Shown: positions 54,701 to 64,000 of the stretch, piece after piece
How the letters are laid out: each line of letters starts with the position of its first letter
How positions within the stretch are numbered: position 1 is the first letter of the stretch
NCBI RefSeq assembly: GCF_036417845.1
Contig: NC_089979.1
Location: 116,655,415-116,719,414 of the forward strand
DNA from: Apteryx mantelli
Lineage: Eukaryota; Chordata; Aves; Apterygiformes; Apterygidae
Length of the DNA stretch: 64,000 nt
Direction of reading: 5' to 3'
The notes under the pieces: generated by a model
The model's database searches: none
Told to the model about the DNA's origin: nothing
Seen by the model: the letters and a program-made list of their open reading frames with translations, nothing else
Position numbers and translations under genes: made by a program

Positions 54701-57554
54701 TGCAGTCCACGTCAACACTCTTGAACTTGCTGGGATATTCCAGATTGTTTAGCAGCCATAAAAGGAGTTCCTCAAAAAATGCCAGAGGAGGAAAATAACT
54801 ATTTGTGTGATACTAAGGAACTTTATGCTGCTGTAGCTATGCTGCTTTCTATAGCCAGGTTAAAGTCTAGCTAAGATATATCTCTAGGGCAGTCTTTTCA
54901 TGCTGCTGTTAAAGATTATATTGCTTTCCTAACAATGTATACAGTGCTTGCTGTCACAGAACCCCATTCTCAGCTCAGGACACATTGTACCGCAACTGCA
55001 TAAGTTGACTTAAGTTGCTTAAGAATAACACTGGAAAATGGCTGTGAACTGGGGTGTCGGCAAGCACAAGAGGAATAAAATACCTTGTCTTGTGAAGAGC
55101 ACCAATGATTGTGTGTAGATCACAGACAACTGTTCATACAGTAATGCAGATCACTTCTTGGAGGACTATAAAATGCCTTAACAGGCTTTCAAATGATTTA
55201 CAAGAAGTATGTTAGCCTAAGCTACATGATGCTGAAAAGGTAAAGTTAAGCGGTCAGGGTTTTAGGAAATAGAAAAACAGGAAAGGATAATAGGGAAGAA
55301 ACATTAGACAGGAGAGGTGTGAAGGGATTTTTCAGCATTAGGCCAACTAGAAGCAAAACAATAAAACAGGTATGCATTTGCCATCGGTTGTGTTGCATTA
55401 TCCTTTTTTAATTATCTGCTTAAGATTCCATTAAAAGTTCTTTTAAGGCTATTATTTTGAAGCATCTGATTTCCCTGGGACAACTTTCTTGATCCCAGAC
55501 ATAAACAAGTTCATTACCAGTATTACTACATCAGTTTGGAGATATGCTTTTAAAATCAAACATCCTAAAGCAGTCACACTGATAGAAACTTTAGCATGGA
55601 TGCCTTCATGAAACCACACCTACACTACAAACTTTTGCCCTCATAGCAGTAATAGTCGGAGACGTCATTTGCAACCAATGTCCTTTTGTTGACAGAAGCC
55701 TCTAGTGTAGGGCAGTTATACCAGGAAAACAGTGCTTTTCCATGTATGGTGTCAGGATGCCGTGGGGGTGCCCCATACCCTGGTACCCACCTTCTCGGAT
55801 GTGTGCCAAAGGGTGTTCTTCACCTCCCAAATGAGGTATTCCCATCCTTTAAGAAGGAGCGCAGCTAAAAAGTGTAATTTCTAGCATCAACCTGGTGCCA
55901 TGGCCCATCCCTTCCATGCAATGGATGCACCGCTGTCATGAGCTCTAACATGCAGGTCTATGCGCCAAGTGACAAGACAGTGGAGAGATTTGTTATTTAC
56001 CTTTCCATGCAAAAGAAATGCATTACTTTTAAAACTGTGCCCATATTGATGCTTCCATTCTACTCTTACCTTTGAAGGGGGTTAGGAACTGGGTAGAAAA
56101 GGCTTATACATCATTATGTGCTTTATGAACACCTCCTCCCACTGCTCCTTCTGCAGTGAAGCACTCATCCCAACCAGTGCCCCTATCTGCTTAGCTGCCC
56201 GAGGGCTTGCGCACTCAGATATGCAGGACAGTTTCCCCCCCCCCCCCCCCAAAAGGTCCATCCTTTCTATTTCTGTTCCTTCCACAGCTGTTCAAAATGA
56301 GGAAACGCAACAGTTTGCAGACTCCGTAATTCATTGGCAATGTGTGTACGTGGCAGGGCTGCAGCTTGAGGAAGTGTTTCACTCTGCACGAGAGGGAAAC
56401 ATGCTGCAGTGCACAGAGGTGTTTACATGCTGCCAAGCTTCTTTTTTTTAGCACAGTTAAGAAAAAAAAAACAAGTTTCATTTTCTGCCTTGTGACTCAT
56501 TTGACAAAACACACCCCTGTCTCTGCTGACAGATGTAGCAAAGACTGTTTATTGTGAGGGTGATTAGGTCTGAGTGCCTTTTAAACCGAAAAGCATTTTT
56601 CCACTTACTGCGTCAGAATTTATATGGGTTGTCCTTTGCTGTTTTTCTGCACTGAAGTGAGATACTCTTAACTAATGATGATACACAGTTCCAAGGTTAC
56701 ATTGAATGCCAGATAAGTTAGTCCTGATGAGCCACTCATTCTTCTCACTATTTATATTTTTTTGAATCATTTGAGTACTTTTGCTTGAATAAGAACTGGA
56801 AAATCCCACGTATGGACTTTAATTTCTTTATGTAATTTAGTATTTAGTAAACAAGATTACACTGAGGAGCATGCTAAGTTTTCCCAGCTAGTACCACTGC
56901 GGCTCCAGAACAGAAATGTGGCAGTTCTATTCACCCCTTTTCTTAAAAAGTGGCTTTGCCCCATTATTTTGATGTATTCGACTTGCGGTGAGGTGATGTG
57001 ACAAAAATACCCATGTTAAGGTTAGCATTACTTTTTTTCTCCAGTCACTAAATCTATATCAGGATAATTTCTGTGAAAACTCAACACAGAAGACAGACAC
57101 CTATGAGAAATGTGTTTTTATATGAGAAAGATGTGCAGATTTTAATATTCGATGACATAGAAAGACTCTTTTAAAAAATGTGGTTCATAGAAAAGTGAAT
57201 TGTTGAAGGATCTCTTGCAAAGTATTAATCTTTGTGTGGGTTGTTAATTTGTTTTTCCTAATGTTAAAAGCCAGTGAGAAATTATGAATTAGGAAACAGT
57301 TCTGAATTGCCTAAAAATGGGAGAAGTCTCCATTCTCTAGGTTTCTTAAGCTATGGAAGAGTGAAAAAAAATAACTATTTTCTCTGGGCAAGGGTTTTTC
57401 CTGAAAAATCACTAACAGTAGTAAAGTGCCTCAAGATGAAGAAACACAACAGAAATGATCGCTGAATTTCCACATATGCTGGACACTGCTAGGTAATTAA
57501 GAAAATTACTTTTACACGCCCGATGCAATGTTAAGCATAAAATCATTCTACAGA
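45731..57554. other. Intergenic interval, no recognised gene
   Basis: About 11.8 kb between the two CpG islands. The longest + strand open stretch is about 110 codons and resembles no protein I know. No head-to-head intronless partner of MLH1 is present. Noted within it: a GC-richer segment at about 46,020-46,560 open on both strands, an exon-like block at 52,669-52,856, and two consecutive minus-strand open segments at 53,641-54,188. There are also a short TACCAG-ending duplication near 54,400-54,435 and a C16 run at 56,235-56,250. Long parts show nothing recognisable. Confidence 0.6.
56235..56250 (+). repeat. C16 run
   Basis: Sixteen consecutive C followed by AAAA in intergenic sequence. 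No neighbouring feature explains it. Confidence 0.85.
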
Positions 57555-57780
57555 TTTCTAAACATGTTATGAGGTGATTGCATGTCATCATCTCTATTTT
57601 ATATGTACAGTAACTGAACAGCCAAAAAATCCCATAGTGTGATCTTCAGGGGAGCTAATTACTCGTATTTGGCACAGAAAATCAAATGCTAGCGGTGGAG
57701 GGCAACACAACAAAATCGCACTGTGGAGAGAGCTTTGCTGGCTCCCCATCTCTTGCTCTACCAGTTAGACTATGCCGCCG
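57555..57780 (-). mobile_element. Decayed tRNA-derived SINE (MIR/CORE-like)
   Basis: Read on the minus strand, the head GCATAGTCTAACTGGTAGAG, followed by CAAGAGATGGGGAGCCAGC, is a tRNA A-box region as found in ancient amniote tRNA-SINEs. About 110-150 bases further on, CTGTTCAGTTACTGTACATA then TAAAATAGAGATGATGACAT resembles the typical SINE 3' motif CAGTTTCCCCATCTGTAAAA-TGGGGAT. The middle is eroded. It ends about 230 bases before the second CpG island. Confidence 0.55.
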
Positions 57781-58009
57781 TGATTCGTGACTTTTTGTGA
57801 GTTATTAGATTTCAAAGTCATCCATAGTACACCACATTTAAATATCTTGATGGAAAGCACGCAGCAATGGGGCTTTCACACTAGGAGAGCTTTAAAGAGA
57901 AGTCCCAGAATGTAACAGTCAACAGTTGTCTGCCCCGTCCCAAGCTTGAAGAAATCTCTCGAGACATGCCCGCCTTCACTGAAAGCAAAAATAAATAAAA
58001 TAAAATAAA

Positions 58010-58450
58010 AAAGCGCGGCAGAGGGCCCGCTGCCGTGCTGCGCCCCAGGCCGCCCCCTCCCCTCACGGCGCGCGAGCCGTCGCCGCGGGGGGGGAGAGGC
58101 GGGGCGCGCGCGGGGTTCGGTTTCGATTCCCAACGGCCGCCCCGCGAGGCGCCCAAGTGACGCGCGGCGGCGGGGGGCGGGGCCGGACGCGGGGCGGGCG
58201 CCGCGCGTAAAGGGGCAGCGGGCGGTGGACGCCTCGCGGGCTTCGGCGCGCGGCCGTGGCGCCAGGTAGGTGGGAGCGCGCCCGCCAGCCGGCCCCCGGC
58301 GGGGCTCCGGGGATGTCACCTGCCCTGCTCCCGTGGGCGGGTCGCGCCAGAGCCGCTGCGTGCAGGGATTGAGGGGGCGCCTCCTCGCGCGGGGATTGGG
58401 GCGCGTATCCGTCGCGGGAGGGTTCTTCGCGGTGCGACGGGTGTGCTCGG
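58010..58450 (+). promoter_or_regulatory. Second CpG island: promoter and probable first exon of the next gene
   Basis: A dense GC/CpG block with GGGGCGGGG Sp1-type sites and a GTGACGCG element, and no TATA box. A near-consensus + strand splice donor, GCCAG|GTAGGT, lies at 58,265/58,266. Together these suggest a non-coding first exon of roughly 58,150-58,265 with transcription to the right. I see no coding exon of the gene before the window ends. Conserved vertebrate gene order would make it TRANK1, but that is inference from synteny only. Confidence 0.6.
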
Positions 58451-58477
58451 CTTGCGCTGCACTGCGCTGCGCGGCAC

Positions 58478-58690
58478 CGCTGGGCTTTGCACTGGGCACT
58501 ACACTGCGTGGCACGGCACTGCTGGGCTTTGCACTGGGGCACTGCACTGCACAGCACTGCTGGGCTTTGCGCTAGGGCGTCGCACTGCAAAGCACGACAC
58601 TGCACGGCACTGCTGGGCTTTGCACTAGGGTGTTGCACTGCATTGCTGGGCTTTGCATTAGTGTGTTGTGTTGCACTGCACTGCACTAGG
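58478..58690 (+). repeat. GC-rich minisatellite, five units
   Basis: The motif GCTGGGCTTTGCACT recurs with TGGG starting at 58,481, 58,523, 58,561, 58,614 and 58,647, giving spacings of 42, 38, 53 and 33. Between copies lie ACTGCACTGCA / GGCACGGCACTG blocks. It begins about 215 bases inside the putative first intron. Confidence 0.85.
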
Positions 58691-61600
58691 TGAGGTGCCT
58701 CTTGTGGGTGACTTGCCACCTTGGGTGAGCTCGCCTGACCTTCCTGTGAACTTAAGCGGGAGTCTCCTGCCTTTTGGCGGGGGGGGCTTCGCACTTCCCT
58801 GCTGAGAGGAGCAGATGTGGGATGTGAGCGGGGTGGCTGGCAGTGAGGATGGCAGTGCTTGCTGGGAAGCCTGCGGGGGGATGTGTGGGGTGGCTGAAGG
58901 AGAAAAAAGTGCGTTCCCACTCTTGCCGTGCTTCTGGAAGTGTGTGTTCGCTCCGTGAACAGTTTGCATGGAAAAGCAGGGAGAGATGTTGTGATGTGTC
59001 TCTGCTTAGGAAGAAAAAAGGAAGAGGACTCCTTTGGCATAGCCCTGAGCTAATTATTGTCTTCAGCAGTTTTGGATCCTTTCCCTGAAAAGCAGAACTG
59101 TTGTACAAGGTTGTGGAGTGATTACTTAACAAATAGACTTTTTATTTGAAGAGTAGTTTGACCACAGCACTCTCTTCAGAAGAAAAAACAAAACAAAACA
59201 ATAAAAAAACTTTCATCAGCCTTTGTATTTATTGCTCAATTTACAGAAAACAAACTTTAGGGTGATGGAGTGAGTTTATTGCAAATGGGAGGAGGCTTTA
59301 CACTCCCATAAAAACATGCAAAAGGGAGAGTTTCATACCTGGTCTTTTGCCTATGTACAACTAGACTTGTTGGAGTTGACTGTGAGCTGTGCACAAGCTT
59401 AAAAACCTAGCTGTTGGGAGAATCTTCTCTTTCCCCTCTCCCCCCCCTCTCCCCCCCGTCTCCCCCCCCCTCCCCCCCCTCCTTCCCCCTCCCTCCCTCC
59501 TCTCTCCCTCCTCTCTCTTTTCCATTCCAGATGTCACATCATCCTGACCTAATCTATCCAAAGGAATTATTGAGACTGCTTCTTACCCTTGCTTTCTTGC
59601 CTGGTCAGCTCTGTTTGATGGCAGGATCGTTGTTAGCCTGAGTAAACAGCGGCAGCAGTGTAAACCCCTCTCTTGGGCTGCCTTGGGGCTTGCGTGGCTG
59701 AGCTAGACTAGGGGCTTCAAGGTTGCTTCAGAGCACGGGAAGCAGGGTTAGCTTTTCTGCTATTTGGGGGGGGGTGGCTTTTGTTTTGTTTTTCTTTTTA
59801 GTGAGATGGTAATGGCACTGTGCAGGTAGAATATAGAACATGTTTTTGTGTCCTTTTTTCTGTATATAAAATGAGATGTAACTCCTTTCTTAGTTTATTA
59901 AAAAAAGAAAAGTAGCGCTACTGGAGATTGTAAGTATACAATATGTATACCCGGTTTCTCGTGAAAACGAAACTATGCCTGCCTTAATCTTTTCTCCTCA
60001 TAGGTACAGCTTGTTAGTGGCAGGTTGTAAAGAGACGAGGACCATTTGAAACTGAAAGCAAAAATCCAGTTTCATTTCTCTTTGCAAAACAGGATGCGCT
60101 GGGGAGCAGCGCCAGGCTTGCCGCTGGCGTCAGCTGTGCAGCCGTCTTCAGAGAAAGCTGATGCATGTGCGCTCGGCAGGAGCCCGGCTCCTGGGGCGGG
60201 AGGGATGGCTGGAGGTGACACCTGAGGTCCAGGATGGTGGTGCGGCCGGTCGCATGCTGCCGGGGAGCCGAGCGGCCCGGTGGGGCCGGCTCCCAGGGTT
60301 TGCTCCATGGCGTCGGGCAAGTGGGCTTAGCTATCAGTAACGGTCTCTCGCTAACGGCTTGCCTAAAGCGAAGCCAGAGTACATGGGTAACGTGGGGGCT
60401 CAGGTCGTCTTGTGTTTGTGTTCGACGTGTTGCACCCCAGACGTTACGCTCCTTTTTCCTTATCTGGTTCCTGCATGACTTTCCAGGCATTTGCAGACCA
60501 CTGAGGCATCGGTGCTAACTATATCCCGGTGCATAGGGTGTGTTTGCCGAGCGTCGGTAAGGACGTGTATCTTCTTTCTGACAACATCTGTGCCCTACAA
60601 GCAGCAGTCTGACTGTGTTCCCAGGAGAAAGCTCGATATGAAGTCAAGAGCGCTCGAGGGTGTTTGACCTAGTTCAGTGCAGCAGCCAGTGAGCATCTCC
60701 TGTAACCACAGCCACAGCGCGGGGAAGTCTCGCAGCCGGCTTCCAAAATACAGACTTGGCATTTGCCTCCTAGACCTGGTGCAGGCAGATATCTGGCCTC
60801 AGAGCGCGGTACAGTTGGTATTCCCATGCACGGCAGCTGGTGGGCTAGATGCAGCATGGCGTCCTGCCGGTTGGAAACATGAGAAGGTAGGCTGGAGCGG
60901 GGCCAGCTTTTAGTGGTGGCGGAGAGACTTCGGCACTTCCAGGTTCTTGTGTGGATCTGGAGAGTTGCTTGGCCACATGACTGGTTTTGGTTTCACAGGG
61001 CAGGGCAGAGGAGTGTTTGGTTTTCTAGATGACGTGCTTTTGATTTGAGTTGACCAGCTTCTCCAAGGTGAGCTTGTGTATTTTACAAAGGTTGAAAGCA
61101 GTCTTCGTGAGGTGGCAACAGAACATTTGATTAAAATGTTCAAATAATCACAAATGCCATTATCAGTTTTTCCAGACTAAACAGATCCTTGAGGATGTCC
61201 ATGTGTAAAGCTGAACTTGTTTCCCCTCCTGTGTGAAGCTTTCTAATGAGGCTAATTATGGCCTTATGGCCTAATCCGTTATGACCTGGTCATACTGACT
61301 GCAGAATTCATCTTTGTCTCTGCTGTTTTTCCAAGACCACCTCTGAAAAGAGTCTCTAAGATTTTTTTTTTTTTTTTCTTTTGGTCAATTAGTGGAAAAG
61401 CACAGCTCCTTTCAAGAAGGACCTTCTCTCTGCTTTTCAGATACATCCTTCTCGGTAGGTGCAGAAGGTGTCTTTCAGAAGACCTGTATGGAGTGTCCCC
61501 TTTCCAGGAGGTTGTGGGACTTCCCGGATGGACGGAAGGTGGTTGGCGGCTGGAGCCGTCCCTCTGGTGTGGTGGGTCTGGGTGATGTGGCTGTGTGCCC

Positions 61601-64000
61601 TCTTCTGGGGCGCAAGCTACGGGGAGCCGAGAGGTTTCCTGGTGAGGAAACATAGGTTATCTGAATGCCGATGAAGGTATTTCATTTTTACTCCATCGCA
61701 TATGGATGCTTGTTTGCTGGGTTTTTAGTTCCCTACCTGTTGCTGGTTGGTGATGCCTACCTTTTAGGAAAAGGTACAAAGAGGAAGGATTATATATTCT
61801 ATATCTTGTTGTAATAGGAATGAGGAAGTTGGATTTCCTGGAAGTGGGAGGATGCTTGTTTTCCACCACTGTTTAAATTCAGATGCAGAACTCCCCAAAT
61901 TAGCATGCTTCACTGGTTGCTTGCATTACAGAAAGTTGCTGTGCCTCAAGAATAAAACCATTATTCTGCCACGGAGTACTGCCATAGGGATGGGCCCTCA
62001 AACTTAACTTTTAGCAGCAACAGTAATTATAAAGCTTTGATTTGGAGAACTATGAATAATTAGTGTAACACATAGTTTCTCTCTTAAAATATGTAAACCA
62101 GATGCATACAAGCTGCTCAGGGTCACTCTCAGAATTACTGATAATGAAGTTTTTGATACTACCAGCCTCAGATGTCCAGAAATCACAAGCTGGCCTCTTG
62201 AGAACGGTAACTGGCATAAGGAGCACAATGTTTTTCATGAATGACAAGTGGATTTTCTGAGCACTCTCTAGTCATATTTTCCAGCTTATCTGCTTGAGTC
62301 GGGGGTGTCAAAATGTAGCCTTACAACACCCCCTCCCCCCCAAACTGACTTGCCCTTGAGGATAGTGTGACTTGAAGCAGTTCAGTGGGACACCGACCAT
62401 CGCAATAAAACAGAGTTGGCAGCATGTGAAGTAAATGGGAATTTTGCCCATTGGCAGCAGTAGGAGTTGGATGAGGTTGTGCCTTTAACTGTATCATCTT
62501 TTGTTCTAATGCTGCAAGTATAAATGAATATGCTTCATTTTTTCATTTTGCTATCACAGTCATGCTGGTGACTTCAGGAGAAGTAAACAAGTTAACAGAA
62601 AGTAGACTGTCTTATCTATGTGGGGTTTTTTTTTGTTTTTTTGTCTCAACATTGCACTGACAGCGTTGGGAGAATTTGGGAGAAGGGAAGAGGGTTTCCC
62701 AGGCCTTGGGGTGTCACCATAAATTTCTGTGTTCCACTGGCTCCATATCTTAGGAAAAATCCCCACTGTAGGAAGGGAACGTGTCTCACCAAGAAAAAAA
62801 ACTTCATTAAGTTACCTTCAAATGCAGTTGTGATCCTGGCTTTTTGCCTTTTACAGAGGCCAACTGAAGCCAGAGTAATAAATGATGTTTTTGTTTAGTG
62901 CTTGCCATGCTCAATAGACTTTATATAATAGGTCTTCATTCAGTTAGTCCACTGACTTTGAGTTAAAATTGTTTATGCTCCAGGAAGATGTTAGGCAATA
63001 GCAAGACACGCTGTGCTAGTCAGTACAGCAGTTCTTTTGGGTAACCAGCTTGGATGTCACATTTTCATGCCTGGATATCTCTTGGGCCTGCAAACTTGGG
63101 GGTAGTTGCTAAAGCCCACAGCAGACATCCCAGTTACGTAAATGATGTGTGGTTTGAAGCTTTGTCTGGGAAACCCCAGTGCTGGCGAAGGACCAGCATG
63201 TGGGCTCTCCTGGAAGTCCTGCCACCAGAGCCCAAACGGGAAGCTCGTGTCCTGCAGCATCTTGGCACGCAACACGCTTGAAAGTCCTTTGAAAGCATAG
63301 GTTGCAGTTGGAGGTCTTTTGCTGTGTTGCAGAAAAAATAGTGCTTTAATTTTTTTTATAAATACTTATTTTTTAATTTTACTTCAAATAGACCTTCTGC
63401 CATGAAAAATAAAATAAACAAATATAATTCTGGGTGAAAGTTTCAGCCGATGTAGAAGCACAGCCTTAATGAAAAAAAGAACAAGTTTGAAATTCAACTG
63501 TGATTTAGGAAATGGCAAACTCTTGTATTCCCACGTCAAGAAATCCCTGTGTAGATGAACTGGATGAACTGGTTTAGGATTCTTTTTGGTGAAAATCATT
63601 TATTTAACCTTATTGAACATCACAGGATGTTTATTTGCCTAAATAAATAAAGCATATCTTCCGATGGGTCTTTCCCGGTGCCTCGGGTGTGCTACTTAGT
63701 ACAGATGTTGTCCTGTCGATGGAGTCAATTTGTGCCCTTAAATAAGGGAGGCAAAGCGGGATCCTTAGTGTACCTCTTAATACCACTGTGCCGCAACACA
63801 GCGGTGCTGTTCAGCACCTCAGGTGCTGCTTGGGTCGTGAGAAGTCCTGCAAAGTATGGCAGTAAAACTTCTTGTTTTGTGTGTGCGTTCATTTGTTTAA
63901 AAACGCCTGGTTTTCTCTGATGCAAAGTGATTTGACCAATGATTTTAGCAGTTATGGTCTTGCAGGTTGTGTCACTCTTTGTTCCAGGCCAGCTAATAAC
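58691..64000 (+). other. Putative first intron of the next gene, or intergenic
   Basis: Open stretches of 60-160 codons occur on both strands because the region is moderately GC-rich, but none has a recognisable protein signature with splice sites in the right frame. It contains the pyrimidine-rich tract at 59,423-59,523. I see no further repeat family. Confidence 0.5.
59423..59523 (+). repeat. Polypyrimidine tract with C7-C9 runs
   Basis: About 100 bases made almost wholly of C and T, with one G, containing several runs of seven to nine C separated by short CT spacers. The complementary strand has many GGG runs, so it is a strong G-quadruplex or H-DNA candidate. Confidence 0.9.

Noticed and set aside
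57737-57780. Functional tRNA gene on the minus strand
   Set aside because: Only the A-box half is tRNA-like. No B box, no matching acceptor stem and no T-run terminator follow at the right distance; a SINE remnant explains it better.
57876-59040. Long minus-strand frames (up to 325 codons) over the second CpG island
   Set aside because: They run through the minisatellite and the CpG island, giving repetitive SAVQCRA-type and Pro/Arg-rich peptides. No splice structure or protein similarity was seen.
60014-60490. 158-codon minus-strand frame in the putative first intron
   Set aside because: No recognisable protein family and no supporting splice sites. Moderate GC content makes such frames common here.

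Overview
The window is vertebrate nuclear DNA, most likely from a bird. It is AT-rich, with compact introns and short coding exons bounded by GT-AG splice sites. The recognisable interspersed repeats are 3' ends of CR1 LINEs, the dominant retroposon of bird genomes. The copy at 36.3-36.7 kb looks like an avian CR1 subfamily. I cannot name the species.

Layout. (1) 1-24,193, + strand: the 3' part of LRRFIP2 (leucine-rich repeat flightless-interacting protein 2). Fourteen exons, about 457 codons, encode the last Ser-rich segment and the whole C-terminal coiled coil to the stop. Its upstream exons lie outside the window. (2) 24,194-26,646: a tail-to-tail 3'UTR/intergenic segment. (3) 26,647-45,313, - strand: a complete MLH1 gene (DNA mismatch repair, MutL homologue). 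All 19 coding exons can be placed base by base, giving an intact 752-codon frame. (4) About 45,080-45,730: the MLH1 CpG-island promoter, with CCAAT boxes and NRF1-like palindromes. (5) 45.7-57.5 kb: a gene-poor intergenic interval with a few unresolved open segments and a decayed tRNA-derived SINE at its right end. (6) About 58,010-58,690: a second CpG island with a strong + strand splice donor at 58,265/58,266. This is probably the first, non-coding exon of the next gene, which runs out of the window. Conserved vertebrate order would suggest TRANK1, but I recognise no coding exon of it.

The LRRFIP2 / MLH1 tail-to-tail arrangement matches the order known in mammals, so this is conserved synteny. 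In mammals EPM2AIP1, an intronless gene, shares the MLH1 promoter head to head. No comparable open frame exists on the far side of this promoter.

LRRFIP2 acts in Wnt and Toll-like receptor signalling in the cytoplasm, and MLH1 acts in nuclear mismatch repair and meiotic crossing over. Nothing in the sequence ties the two functionally. I found no unprecedented gene system. The more unusual observations are structural: a flanked short duplication, mononucleotide tracts at MLH1 splice sites, a sense-strand homopolymer asymmetry that flips between the two genes, several minisatellites, and an ancient SINE remnant. Comparisons with human proteins are from memory, not from a search.
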